Positions 53,221 through 62,143 of a DNA stretch of 64,000 nt are shown in pieces. Source of the DNA: Erythrobacteraceae bacterium WH01K. GTDB lineage: Bacteria > Pseudomonadota > Alphaproteobacteria > Sphingomonadales > Sphingomonadaceae. Numbering within the stretch: the stretch's first letter is position 1; the number at the start of each line of letters is the position of its first letter. The stretch lies in NCBI GenBank assembly GCA_027941995.1, contig CP115966.1, forward strand, positions 1,302,001-1,366,000. Direction: 5' to 3'. A program made the translations under genes and the position numbers. The notes under the pieces are model-generated. The model was not told the origin of the DNA. It saw only the letters and a list, made by a program, of their open reading frames with translations, and made no database searches.

Positions 53221-55011
53221 CTACCCACTTGCCCCTTGTGCGCTGCCGGAATCGCTAGGTTCGGCGCGCGGCGCGGTCAAGCGGGGCAGGGTAAGGATGA
53301 TTCGCGCGTCCACCCTTGCAAGGTCGCCGCCTGCAGCGCGGGCCTCGGCCCTGGCGAGCCTCAGCGCGATCCCCTGGCCGAACGCCCCCGCGCTGGCAGC
53401 TCCGGGCGTGCCGGTTCGCCCGGCTGCAAAGATATCGTCCAGCTTTGCCATGGATGCGGGCAAGGCAAACTCCATCCTGCTGTGATGCCTGTCGCCGACC
53501 AGCGTCACCTGCGATGTCTCGCCCGGTGTCAGGCCCGCAGCCAACGATGCGAGGATGCGCCAGATGATCCCTTCCAAATCGTCGCGTGTCAGGGCGACAT
53601 CGATGGTTTCCGGCAGGTCGAGCTGGAACCCGGCACCGCGCGGCTCCAGGATCGCGCTCAGCCGCTGGCTGACCGCCGCGACCACCCCCGACTGGTCCGC
53701 CACGCCGTTTTCCAGTTCCATCGCGCCGGCTTCGAGTTTTGCCAGCCGGTCGAGCTCGTCGAAGCCCGCCAGCATGCGTGCGCTGTCGCCTGCAATGGCT
53801 GCCGCGAGGGCGCGATATTCATGGGGCACGGGCCCGAACAATTGCTGCTGGATCAGCTCGGCAAAGCCCTGGATCGCGTTGACCGGGGTGCGAAGCTCGT
53901 GGAGCATCTGCCGCACATGGCTGTTCGCATCGGCAGCCTCGCCCGAAGTTTGCTGGCCGTCCATTGCGATGCGACGCATACGGCCTGCATGACCGATGAA
54001 ACGACCGTCGTCTGTTGTGAATTGAGGCGCGGAATCGCACAGCCACTTGCCGGTAATGATCGGCGCCCCGCCAAGCGTTGCAGTCGCGCTACGAAGCGGG
54101 CGATGCTGCACGAATGCTTTCCGGTCGGGCGTACCCAGCATGGGGGCGATCGCCATGTGCACCAGGGATGGGGCAACCTGCGGATCGGCCCAGTCGATGC
54201 GTCCCACGGCGTCGGTGGTAAATGCGAAGCCCAGAACAGTTGGCTCGCCGAAATTGGCCTCGTCACCCAGCGGCAGGGTGGGGGCACCTATACCCGGCTG
54301 TGCGTTGGCGAGCGGGGCGGCGCCCTGTTTGCGCGTCCGCTCCTTCTGGAATGCCTCGATCCGCTCGACCAGAGTGCCGATCGATGTGCCGCTGCGCCGC
54401 TTCGGCGTTCCGCTTTCGCCCGTTTCCTGATGCTCTAGCGCGTCGTTCGCTGGACGCGGCATGACAAGGCGAGAAGGCGTGCGTCCATTGCCGGGGCGCG
54501 GGGCCGGGTTCTCACTGTCCGATGCCGCTCCGGAACTCTCGGGCTCTTCTCCCTGCGAAGCATCGGCCTCGGGAACCGGCAATCCGCGGTCGCTTATGCC
54601 GAGCCGGTCGAGCAGCCGCATGGCCGCAGGTGGCAAATCGTTGCGCAGGCGCAGGAACCCGCGGGCGCGGATCGGCAAGCGGGGGATCAACGCTTCCCAG
54701 TCATCCTCCCGAAGCTGCGCAGTGGCGAGCGCTGCGGCCGCAACGGCAGGTTCGTCCTCTGCAAAATGGGCTGCCAATTCGGGGTTGTGGAAACGAAGCC
54801 CCGGATCGCGGATCATCGCCGCCCGCGCCCGTGCCGGGATCGTTTCGCCAAGGGCCGCCAATCGGAGCCATGCGGCCGCACGCAGGCTTCCGTCGGCTCC
54901 CCGCTGCCGCCGCCCCAAGAGGTCCAGCAATTGCCGGAACTGGGTCTGCTTCGCACGATCGCCTGCGGCGCGGTGGCGCAGCACTGTGGCAAGGCGATCA
55001 TCGAACAGCAT
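53221..55011 (-). CDS. Atypical histidine kinase-like protein
   Basis: 596 residues and no membrane helix. A HisKA dimer region contains the H box RQMLHELRTPVNAIQGFAEL with His371. The catalytic ATPase half is degenerate: the N box position reads DLEGIIWRILASLAAGLTP without the usual Asn, and no DxGxG is seen. A glycine-containing stretch GAFGQGIALRLARAEARAAG remains. The N-terminal ~200 residues are helical, and a PAS-like part lies around 250-340. It may be an inactive or partner-dependent kinase. No response regulator is next to it. Lrp lies divergent upstream. Confidence 0.8.
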   Translation of the reverse strand: MLFDDRLATVLRHRAAGDRAKQTQFRQLLDLLGRRQRGADGSLRAAAWLRLAALGETIPARARAAMIRDPGLRFHNPELAAHFAEDEPAVAAAALATAQLREDDWEALIPRLPIRARGFLRLRNDLPPAAMRLLDRLGISDRGLPVPEADASQGEEPESSGAASDSENPAPRPGNGRTPSRLVMPRPANDALEHQETGESGTPKRRSGTSIGTLVERIEAFQKERTRKQGAAPLANAQPGIGAPTLPLGDEANFGEPTVLGFAFTTDAVGRIDWADPQVAPSLVHMAIAPMLGTPDRKAFVQHRPLRSATATLGGAPIITGKWLCDSAPQFTTDDGRFIGHAGRMRRIAMDGQQTSGEAADANSHVRQMLHELRTPVNAIQGFAELIQQQLFGPVPHEYRALAAAIAGDSARMLAGFDELDRLAKLEAGAMELENGVADQSGVVAAVSQRLSAILEPRGAGFQLDLPETIDVALTRDDLEGIIWRILASLAAGLTPGETSQVTLVGDRHHSRMEFALPASMAKLDDIFAAGRTGTPGAASAGAFGQGIALRLARAEARAAGGDLARVDARIILTLPRLTAPRAEPSDSGSAQGASG

Positions 55012-55257
55012 ATTCGGGAAATTCTCCGGAAAAATCAGTGAGCCACTTCGGGCCTAATGGCACGGCTGGAACCCCTACCCACAAAGGAAGCTTTCGTGCC
55101 GCAAATGGCAGGCGCGTTGCAAATCGGGACAATTGCTGGCAGAAAAAATAATCTTGTTGAAAAGTGCCGGATTCCGGTGTTTCGTTTCGCGGAACTAGCG
55201 GAAAATTGGCCTAGGGTGCAGGTCCGCGCAGTGGGCAAACAGGGCAGGGAAAATTCA

Positions 55258-55722
55258 ATGGCGAATCTCGATGATATCGACATGCGCTTGCTTGCAGAAT
55301 TGCAGGACGAGGGCCGGATCACGAATGTCGAACTGGCGCAGCGCGTCGGCCTGACGGCGCCGCCATGTCTTCGCCGTGTGCGCGCACTGGAAGAGGGCGG
55401 AGTGATACGCGGCTATCATGCCGAGCTCGATCCCTCGCGGCTCGGTTTTGCACTCACCGTCTTCGCCATGGTCAGCCTGAAGAGCCAGGCCGAAGGCGAC
55501 CTGCGCGAATTCGAGCAGGCGATGCACGCCCTGCCGGAAGTTCGCGAAGTTCACATGCTCAATGGCGAGATCGATTTCATCCTGAAGATCGTGAGCAACG
55601 ACCTGCAGAGTTTCCAGGAATTCCTGACCAGCAAGCTGACGCCCGCACCCAATGTCGCCAGTGTCAAAACGTCCCTGACAATCCGTACCAGCAAGCTGGA
55701 GCCGGGTGTGCCTCTTGGCTGA
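55258..55722 (+). CDS. Lrp/AsnC family transcriptional regulator
   Basis: 154 residues. The N-terminal helix-turn-helix is MRLLAELQDEGRITNVELAQ with RVGLTAPPCLRRVRALEEGG. The C-terminal RAM ligand domain includes MVSLKSQAEGD, VREVHMLNGEIDFILKI and SVKTSLTIRTSKLEPGVPLG. It probably responds to an amino acid. The target is unknown. It is divergent from the kinase-like gene with a 246-base gap and convergent with accC, sharing a hairpin at its end. Confidence 0.93.
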   Translation: MANLDDIDMRLLAELQDEGRITNVELAQRVGLTAPPCLRRVRALEEGGVIRGYHAELDPSRLGFALTVFAMVSLKSQAEGDLREFEQAMHALPEVREVHMLNGEIDFILKIVSNDLQSFQEFLTSKLTPAPNVASVKTSLTIRTSKLEPGVPLG

Positions 55723-55733
55723 CCAGGCTTGGA

Positions 55734-55758
55734 AAACGCGCTCAATCCGAGCGCGTTT
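55734..55758. terminator. Bidirectional hairpin between lrp and accC
   Basis: AAACGCGCTC (55734-55743) pairs with GAGCGCGTTT (55749-55758). The hairpin overlaps the accC stop, with short T runs on both sides (GTTTCC on +, GTTTTCC on -). It could end both convergent transcripts. Confidence 0.6.
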
Positions 55759-57091
55759 CCAGCCATTCCTCAAGCCACTTGATCGAATAGTCGCCTGCCA
55801 GCACATCGTCCTGCCTGATCAGTTCCTGATGCAGCGGGATCGAGGTTTTCACGCCTTCGACGACCATTTCTTCCAGCGCCCGGCGCAGCCGCATGATGCA
55901 TTTCTCACGGCTGCGGCCATAAACGATCAGCTTGGCGATCATCGAGTCGTAGTAAGGCGGAATGCGATACCCGGCATAGAGGCCGCTATCGACGCGCACA
56001 TGCATTCCGCCAGCTGCGTGATACGCCGTCACTTCACCCGGTGAGGGGGCGAAGGTGAAGGGATCTTCGGCGTTGATGCGGCATTCGATGGCATGGCCGC
56101 TGAAGGTGACTTCCGACTGGGTCACGGAAAGAGGCTTGCCGGCCGCAATACGGATCTGTTCGCGCACGAGGTCGATCCCGGTGATCATCTCGGTCACCGG
56201 ATGCTCGACCTGCAGCCGCGTGTTCATTTCGATGAAATAGAACTCGCCGTCTTCCCACAGGAATTCGATCGTACCGGCCCCGCGATAGCCCATGTCGGAC
56301 ATCGCCTTGGAACAGATTTCACCCATCCGGTGACGGTCCTCGCTCGAAAGAACCGGGGAGGGTGCCTCTTCCAGAACTTTCTGGTGCCGCCGCTGCAACG
56401 AACAATCACGTTCGCCGAGATGGATGGCTTTTCCTTCGCCATCGCCGAAAACCTGGAATTCGATGTGCCGCGGATTGCCGAGATATTTCTCGATATAGAC
56501 CGTGGCGTCGCCGAATGCCGATTTCGCCTCGCTCCCGGCCTGTTTCATGAGCGTTTCGAGCGTGTCTTCGCTCTCGCACACCTTCATTCCGCGCCCGCCG
56601 CCGCCGCTGGCCGCCTTGATGATGACCGGATAGCCGATTTCGGCTGCGATCCGGCGTGCGTCCTCGATGTCCGATACCGCACCGTCGCTGCCGGGAACCA
56701 GCGGCAGGCCTAGAGCGCCCGCGGTACGCTTCGCCTCGACCTTGTCACCCATCGTGCGGATGTGCTCGGGCTTCGGCCCGATCCATTTGATGTCGTGCGC
56801 TTCCACGATTTCCGCGAATTTCGCATTCTCGGACAAGAAGCCGTAGCCGGGATGGATCGCATCGCACTGCGCGACTTCGGCGGCGGAAATGATCGCAGCG
56901 ACATTGAGGTAACTGTCGGTCGCAGGCGGCGGCCCAATGCAGACGGCATGGTTGGCCAGCCGGACATGCATCGCGTCGGCATCGGCAGTGGAATGCACGG
57001 CGACCGTCTCGATGCCCATTTCTTGTGCGGCGCGGTGGATGCGCAGCGCAATCTCGCCGCGATTGGCAATCAGGATGCGGGTAATTGGCAC
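55742..57091 (-). CDS. accC: Biotin carboxylase subunit of acetyl-CoA carboxylase
   Basis: 449 residues, standard size. It carboxylates the biotin on AccB using ATP and bicarbonate. Features are [39 protein letters not shown], the ATP-grasp glycine loop [20 protein letters not shown], and [20 protein letters not shown]. It starts 11 bases after accB, and the two form the usual operon. Confidence 0.97.
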   Translation of the reverse strand: MPITRILIANRGEIALRIHRAAQEMGIETVAVHSTADADAMHVRLANHAVCIGPPPATDSYLNVAAIISAAEVAQCDAIHPGYGFLSENAKFAEIVEAHDIKWIGPKPEHIRTMGDKVEAKRTAGALGLPLVPGSDGAVSDIEDARRIAAEIGYPVIIKAASGGGGRGMKVCESEDTLETLMKQAGSEAKSAFGDATVYIEKYLGNPRHIEFQVFGDGEGKAIHLGERDCSLQRRHQKVLEEAPSPVLSSEDRHRMGEICSKAMSDMGYRGAGTIEFLWEDGEFYFIEMNTRLQVEHPVTEMITGIDLVREQIRIAAGKPLSVTQSEVTFSGHAIECRINAEDPFTFAPSPGEVTAYHAAGGMHVRVDSGLYAGYRIPPYYDSMIAKLIVYGRSREKCIMRLRRALEEMVVEGVKTSIPLHQELIRQDDVLAGDYSIKWLEEWLETRSD

Positions 57092-57102
57092 GCGAAACCG
57101 CC

Positions 57103-57606
57103 TTACGAGATCACGACGAGCGGCTGGCCGAATTCGACCGGCTGCGCATTGTCGACGAGGATTTTCGACACTGTACCTGCACGATCGGCAGCGATCGGGT
57201 TCATGACCTTCATCGCCTCCACGATCAGGATGGTGTCGCCTTCCTTCACGGCATCGCCGACCTTCACGAAAGGCGCAGCGCCGGGCTCTGCAGCCAGGTA
57301 TGCGGTGCCGACCATGGGGGAGGTCATCGCGTCGGCATCGGCAGCAGCGTTGTCGTCCGCGGCCACGGGTGCGGCTGCTGGAGAGGCGGCCGGCGCAGTG
57401 GCCGGAGCGGCTGCCGCGACCGGTGCCGGTGCAGCGGCGGCAGGGGCAGCGGTCATCTGCCGCGCAACCCGGACCTTGCGATCGCCGTCTTCCACCTCGA
57501 TCTCTGTCAGACCCGTGTCGCCCAGCATTTCCGCCAGTTCGCGAACGAGCTTCGTGTCGACATTCATTCCGGACTTGCGCCCTGCATTTGCCTTGCTTTC
57601 GGCCAT
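57103..57606 (-). CDS. accB: Biotin carboxyl carrier protein of acetyl-CoA carboxylase
   Basis: 167 residues. The C-terminal biotinyl domain has the target lysine in [16 protein letters not shown]. An Ala-Pro-rich flexible linker (about 60-100) separates it from the N-terminal helix region ([20 protein letters not shown]). The start at 57606 gives [17 protein letters not shown]. It lies just before accC and 94 bases behind aroQ. aroQ-accB-accC is a common order. Confidence 0.95.
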   Translation of the reverse strand: MAESKANAGRKSGMNVDTKLVRELAEMLGDTGLTEIEVEDGDRKVRVARQMTAAPAAAAPAPVAAAAPATAPAASPAAAPVAADDNAAADADAMTSPMVGTAYLAAEPGAAPFVKVGDAVKEGDTILIVEAMKVMNPIAADRAGTVSKILVDNAQPVEFGQPLVVIS

Positions 57607-57700
57607 TGTTTTCCCGTTATTTGCCAGACCGCGACCTATGGGCAGGTGCGCGCTCTCTGGCAAGGGGGCAGAGCCATCCCGCTCTGCAAACGCGGCGGTC

Positions 57701-58135
57701 TCAGAGCTGCGATGCGCGTTTCAACCCTTCGGTGTAGGAGCCCGGTCCCATGCCCTGGACCGTATCGACGCAGGCTTCGCCGATATAGGAAACGTGGCGG
57801 AAATCCTCGCGCGTGCGGGGATCGGACAGGTGAATTTCGATGACCGGCACAGCGATCGCCTTGGCCGCGTCGAGCAGAGCAATGGAGGTGTGGGTGTAGG
57901 CAGCGGCGTTCACGAGGACCGCCTTCGCCCGTGCCGCGTGTGCCTCGTGAAGCCAGTCGACGAGGTCGCCCTCATGGTTGCTCTGGCGAAAGACGATTTC
58001 GAGCTCGAGCACCTCGGCCAGCTCGAGGCATTGCGCCTCGATCTCCGCCAGGGTGGTCGACCCGTAAATTTCCGGCTCGCGCGTGCCGAGAAGGTTGAGG
58101 TTGGGGCCGTTGAGGATGAAAACCGTGCTGCTCAT
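57701..58135 (-). CDS. aroQ: 3-dehydroquinate dehydratase, type II
   Basis: 144 residues. It converts dehydroquinate to dehydroshikimate. The N-terminal [20 protein letters not shown] is the family signature, with catalytic residues in NPAAYTHTS-like [15 protein letters not shown] and [17 protein letters not shown]. Start [10 protein letters not shown] at 58135 is preferred over one four codons upstream. Confidence 0.96.
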   Translation of the reverse strand: MSSTVFILNGPNLNLLGTREPEIYGSTTLAEIEAQCLELAEVLELEIVFRQSNHEGDLVDWLHEAHAARAKAVLVNAAAYTHTSIALLDAAKAIAVPVIEIHLSDPRTREDFRHVSYIGEACVDTVQGMGPGSYTEGLKRASQL

Positions 58136-58185
58136 GACTGTCCGCATAAGGCGTCATGCAGGCGGCTGCCAAATATCTTGTCGCG

Positions 58186-58220
58186 AAAAAGTGCCCCGCC
58201 CGGTTGGGGGCGGGCGGGGC
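58186..58220 (-). terminator. Intrinsic terminator of the holin gene
   Basis: GCCCCGCCCG (58193-58202) pairs perfectly with CGGGCGGGGC (58211-58220). On the minus strand the stem is followed by CACTTTTT. It ends the holin transcript before aroQ. Confidence 0.9.
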
Positions 58221-58291
58221 AAAGTCCAGCTTGGGTCGCTGGCGTGCCTATGATCCGGAGATTGCCGCCTGCACATATCCCATATGGGACA

Positions 58292-58705
58292 TCAGGCATC
58301 GACGCCTTTCACTTTTCCCCATTGCCGCGCCGCGGTGTAGCCGAGATAACCGGTACCGAAGAGCGCGAAGAGCGGTTCGGGAAGCCCGCCGAGATAGGCG
58401 TTCATGCCATCCGCGATCGCATGGGCCGTGTCCGGGTTGAAAGCTGCCAGCACGCCCATGGGCAGGGCGGCAAGAATGATGGCGTACATTACGTAGAGAA
58501 AGCTCGGCCGCGCCCGGCTGGTCCATGGATCGCGGGATTGTGCCTCGGCGACGATGGCCGACAGCCGGGCCTCGATCGCTTTCAGTTCGTGACTGCCTTC
58601 GAGTTTGAGCAGTTCCAGTTTAGCCTTCGTCCGGGCTTCCTTGTCCGGAATGATGCGGTCGATGATGCTGGCGATCGGGCCGATGAGCGATTCGATGAGT
58701 GGCAT
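58292..58705 (-). CDS. Holin of the gene-transfer-agent type (PF11351)
   Basis: 137 residues. The pattern matches the three-helix GTA holin family: an N-terminal LIGPIASIIDRIIPDKEART, a charged helix (KAKLELLKLEGSHELKAIE), then AEAQSRDPWTSRARPSFLYV and helices YVMYAIILAALPMGVLAAF and PLFALFGTGYLGYTAARQW. GTA holins open the inner membrane so endolysin can release particles. No endolysin or GTA structural gene is nearby, so its current role is uncertain. It has its own terminator and a tRNA-Pro upstream. Start 58705 follows GGAG. Confidence 0.87.
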   Translation of the reverse strand: MPLIESLIGPIASIIDRIIPDKEARTKAKLELLKLEGSHELKAIEARLSAIVAEAQSRDPWTSRARPSFLYVMYAIILAALPMGVLAAFNPDTAHAIADGMNAYLGGLPEPLFALFGTGYLGYTAARQWGKVKGVDA

Positions 58706-58834
58706 GGGTCGTCTCCGGAAATTGGAAACGCGCCACGTAACCATATTGGTTCGTGTAGGACAGATTTTTCTGCCGTGACGATCCGCCGCCCGCAGGCAGG
58801 TTCGCATTGTCTGTCATGGAGGAGGGGAAACCAC

Positions 58835-58911
58835 TGGTCGGGACGACTGGATTCGAACCAGCGACCCCTACACCCCCAGTATAGTGCGCTACCAGACTGC
58901 GCCACGTCCCG
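58835..58911 (-). tRNA. tRNA-Pro (anticodon GGG)
   Basis: 77 nucleotides with encoded CCA. The acceptor stem is CGGGACG/CGTCCCG, the anticodon loop CTGGGGG and the T arm GTTCGAATC. The anticodon GGG reads CCC and CCT. Confidence 0.95.
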
Positions 58912-59173
58912 ATCAGTGGAAGCCGCGCCTATAGTGTCGGCTTCCGGCAGAGGCAAGCGCAGTTCTTGGCCGTCCGGCATTCGGATGCCGCCGGGCAGGG
59001 TAGCGGGATGCTTTCACGGTGCCGCTGCGTGCGTGTATTCCCGCTAATCCTATTCATTGCCCCGCCATCGCAATGTTGCTAGGCGCTGCGCCTTGATACG
59101 CGGAACGGGCTGCAAGCGCCCGTCCGGCGATACAAACCAGTTGTTTCGAACCGAACCAGGTACCGGATTTCTC

Positions 59174-59497
59174 ATGCTCGACATTCTTACTGCCGCGGCC
59201 AGCGCCGAAGCGCCGCCCGCCTGGGTCCAGTTCCTGCCGCTCATCGGCATGGGCCTCATCTTCTGGTTCCTGATCATTCGTCCGCAGATGAAGCGGCAGA
59301 AGGAGCACCAGGAAAAAGTCGCCGGCATCAAGAAGGGTGACAAGGTGGTGACCGCAGGCGGTCTGGTGGGCAAGGTCGTCAAGGTGGACGACGATTATGC
59401 CGAGCTCGACCTGGGCGGCGGAACGCGCGTGAAAGCCGTGAAGGCAACGATCGGCGACGTGATCCCGCCAGCCGGTGCGAAACCGGCCAACGACTGA
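59174..59497 (+). CDS. yajC: Sec translocon accessory subunit YajC
   Basis: 107 residues. One N-terminal helix (VQFLPLIGMGLIFWFLIIRP) is followed by the conserved QMKRQKEHQEKVAGIKKGD and GGLVGKVVKVDDDYAEL. It binds SecD-SecF and aids the late step of export. It starts at ATG 59174 and leads into secD 16 bases downstream. Confidence 0.95.
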   Translation: MLDILTAAASAEAPPAWVQFLPLIGMGLIFWFLIIRPQMKRQKEHQEKVAGIKKGDKVVTAGGLVGKVVKVDDDYAELDLGGGTRVKAVKATIGDVIPPAGAKPAND

Positions 59498-59513
59498 TCG
59501 GGGCAAGGCGACA

Positions 59514-61112
59514 ATGCTCGAATTTCCGCGCTGGAAAAAGGTCTGGCTCTGGGGCCTGACACTGGTGGCCTGCCTCGCGGCGCTGCCTTCCCTGCTGTCT
59601 TCGACCAGCACCGGCTGGCCAGAGGCGCTGCCCGATCCCACCGTCAATCTTGGTCTCGACCTTGCAGGCGGTAGCCATATCCTTCTCGAGGCCGAGCCTG
59701 ACCAGGTTGCAGCGCAGCGGCTGGAAAACATGGAAGAGGGCGTTCGCAGCGCCCTGCGCGACGCAGAACCGCGCATCCGTATCGGCGATGTCTCGACCGG
59801 AGACGGGCATCTCTCCTTCATGCTGGAAGATTCCGGCGAAATCGACCGCACCCGCGAACTGCTGACCCCGCTTATGAACGGCGAGGGTCTGGTTCAGGAG
59901 TGGGAATTGAGCGTCGTCGATTCCTCGCGCGTGGTTCTCACCCAGACCGAAGCCGGGCTGGAAACCGCCATCACGCAGGCAATGGACAGCGCGACCGAAG
60001 TCGTCCGCAAGCGTATCGACGAACTGGGCACGCGCGAGCCGACGATCATCCGCCAGGGCGACACCCGGATCGTGGTGCAGGTCCCGGGCCTACAGGATCC
60101 GGACCAGCTCAAGGACCTGCTGGGCCAGACCGCCCAGCTCGAATTCAAGCTGGTCGACCAGTCCGCCCTGCCGAGCGATGTCCAGCAGGGCATTGCGCCC
60201 CCGGGCAGCCAGATTTTCCCCTATGCGGCAGGGACGCCGTTCGAAGGGCAGTCCATCGCGGTGCGTCGGCTCGGCGGTATCCAGGGCGACAACCTGATCA
60301 ACGCGCAGGCCGGGGTCGACCAGCAGAACCAGCAGGACGTGGTGAACATCACTTTCGACCAGCAGGGCGGCCAGCGGTTCGCGCAGCTGACCACGCAGAA
60401 CGTGAACAAGCCGTTCGCCATCATCCTCGATGGCGAGGTTCTCTCTGCCCCGAACATCAACGAACCGATCCTGGGCGGCAGCGCGCAGATTTCGGGTAGC
60501 TTCACCGCGGAAACGGCAAACCAGCTGGCGATTTCGCTTCGTTCTGGCGCGCTGCCTGTCGATCTCGCCGTGGTCGAGGAACGCACGGTCGGCCCCGATC
60601 TCGGCGCCGACTCCATCCGCCGCGGCCTGATCGCCATGTCGCTGGGCTCGCTGCTGGTGGTGGGACTTATGATCGCGACTTATGGCCGCTTCGGTGTCTA
60701 CGCGACGGCAGCTCTGGTGCTGAACGTGCTGATGATCCTCGGCATCATGGCGATCCTCAACACCACGCTGACCTTGCCGGGGATCGCGGGCTTCGTCCTG
60801 ACGATCGGCGCGGCGGTCGATGCCAATGTGCTGATCAACGAACGCATCCGGGAGGAACGTCGCCGGGGGCGGCGTGTCGTCGCCGCGGTCGAGACCGGGT
60901 ACAAGGAAGCGAGCCGGGCGATCTACGACGCCAACGTCACCAACTTCATTGCCGGCGTGCTGCTGTTCCTTTTCGGCAGCGGTCCGATCCGCGGCTTTGC
61001 CGTGGTTCTGATCATCGGCCTGTTCACGTCCGTCTTCACCGCCGTCGTGCTGACCCGCATGTGGGTCGCGGGATGGCTTCGGGCCAAGCGCCCGTCAGAG
61101 CTGCATATCTAG
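59514..61112 (+). CDS. secD: Protein translocase subunit SecD
   Basis: 532 residues. Six helices and a large periplasmic P1 domain. Marks are NLGLDLAGGSHILLEAEPDQ, AQLEFKLVD and the C-terminal RRGLIAMSLGSLLVVGLMI with GAAVDANVLINERIREERRR. It uses the proton gradient to help pull proteins across the membrane. The start MLEFPRWKKVW at 59514 is preferred over a longer one. secF follows after 12 bases. Confidence 0.97.
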   Translation: MLEFPRWKKVWLWGLTLVACLAALPSLLSSTSTGWPEALPDPTVNLGLDLAGGSHILLEAEPDQVAAQRLENMEEGVRSALRDAEPRIRIGDVSTGDGHLSFMLEDSGEIDRTRELLTPLMNGEGLVQEWELSVVDSSRVVLTQTEAGLETAITQAMDSATEVVRKRIDELGTREPTIIRQGDTRIVVQVPGLQDPDQLKDLLGQTAQLEFKLVDQSALPSDVQQGIAPPGSQIFPYAAGTPFEGQSIAVRRLGGIQGDNLINAQAGVDQQNQQDVVNITFDQQGGQRFAQLTTQNVNKPFAIILDGEVLSAPNINEPILGGSAQISGSFTAETANQLAISLRSGALPVDLAVVEERTVGPDLGADSIRRGLIAMSLGSLLVVGLMIATYGRFGVYATAALVLNVLMILGIMAILNTTLTLPGIAGFVLTIGAAVDANVLINERIREERRRGRRVVAAVETGYKEASRAIYDANVTNFIAGVLLFLFGSGPIRGFAVVLIIGLFTSVFTAVVLTRMWVAGWLRAKRPSELHI

Positions 61113-61124
61113 GGAGCGCGGCCG

Positions 61125-62108
61125 ATGAAACTTCTCAAACTCGTTCCCGACGACACCAATATCCGTTTCCTGAAATGGCGGATTCCCTTCTACGTAGTCA
61201 GCCTCTTGCTGATCGCGGCAAGCTGGGGCCTGGTGATGACCAAGGGCCTGAATTACGGCGTCGATTTCGCCGGTGGCCAGGAAATCCGCGCGACCTTCGT
61301 CGGCGAGGCCGAGGCACCGATCCCGGAAATTCGCCAGTCGCTGGTCGCGATCGATGAAATCGGCGACCCGGTGGTGCAGCGCTTCGGCGCGCCGAACGAA
61401 GTCTCGATCCGCGTAAAGCTGCCGCCGGAAGCGGAGGGCGACAAGGAATTCGCCGACCGTCTGACCCGTGAAATCACCGATACGCTGAGAGAGGACCATC
61501 CCAACGTCCGCGTTGACGGCGTCGATTCCGTTTCCGGCAAGGTTTCGGGCGAATTCCGCTCTGCTGCAATATGGGCCCTGCTGGCGGCGATGGTCGCCAT
61601 CGCGATCTATATCTGGATTCGTTTCGAATGGCAGTTCGGTGTTGGCGCATTGTTCGCGCTGGCGCACGACGTTTCCCTGACGCTGGGGATGTTCGCCCTG
61701 TTCCAGATGGAGTTCAGCCTCCAGATCATCGCCGCGATCCTGGCGATCATCGGCTACTCGCTGAACGACACCATCGTCGTCTACGACCGCATCCGCGAGA
61801 ACCTAAAGAAGTTTCGCAAGATGCCGATGGCGGAACTGCTCGACCTCTCCGTGAACGAGACGCTCGCACGAACCGTCATGACGTCGCTGACCCTGCTCGT
61901 GGCCTTGCTGCCGCTGCTGTTTTACGGGCCAGCCAGCCTGTTCGGCCTCGTTGCCGCCATCGTCCTCGGCCTGTTCGTGGGCACATACAGCTCGGTCTAC
62001 ATGGCAGCGCCGATCCTCATCTGGCTCGGTGTGTCGAGCGACAGCTTCGTTCCCCGAGAAACCGAGGCGGACAGGCAGGAAAAGGTCGCGCGCGGCGAAA
62101 CCGCCTGA
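61125..62108 (+). CDS. secF: Protein translocase subunit SecF
   Basis: 327 residues with six helices. Features are NYGVDFAGGQEIRATF, a periplasmic part ending VDGVDSVSGKVSGEFRSAA, and the helix segments IAIYIWIRFEWQFGVGALFA, ILAIIGYSLNDTIVVYDRIR and SLTLLVALLPLLFYG. It forms the SecDF complex with SecD. It is the last gene of the yajC-secD-secF operon and converges on a glycosyltransferase gene. Confidence 0.97.
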   Translation: MKLLKLVPDDTNIRFLKWRIPFYVVSLLLIAASWGLVMTKGLNYGVDFAGGQEIRATFVGEAEAPIPEIRQSLVAIDEIGDPVVQRFGAPNEVSIRVKLPPEAEGDKEFADRLTREITDTLREDHPNVRVDGVDSVSGKVSGEFRSAAIWALLAAMVAIAIYIWIRFEWQFGVGALFALAHDVSLTLGMFALFQMEFSLQIIAAILAIIGYSLNDTIVVYDRIRENLKKFRKMPMAELLDLSVNETLARTVMTSLTLLVALLPLLFYGPASLFGLVAAIVLGLFVGTYSSVYMAAPILIWLGVSSDSFVPRETEADRQEKVARGETA

Positions 62109-62114
62109 CCGGCT

Positions 62115-62143
62115 GGCCGGGAGGCGCTCAGACGCTCCCGGCC
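62115..62143. terminator. Weak bidirectional hairpin between secF and the glycosyltransferase
   Basis: GGCCGGGAGGCG (62115-62126) pairs with CGCTCCCGGCC (62133-62143) with one bulged base. It includes the glycosyltransferase stop. There is no T tract, so termination is doubtful. Confidence 0.35.

Noticed and set aside
53236-54438. 400-codon plus-strand open frame opposite the kinase-like gene
   Set aside because: Shadow frame. The opposite strand has a clear HisKA motif.
58292-58705. Prophage remnant
   Set aside because: A holin and tRNA genes are present, but there is no integrase, attachment repeat, capsid or tail gene in the window.
56762-59047. 761-codon plus-strand open frame opposite accC, accB, aroQ and the holin
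   Set aside because: High-GC shadow of four well-supported minus-strand genes; no domain seen.
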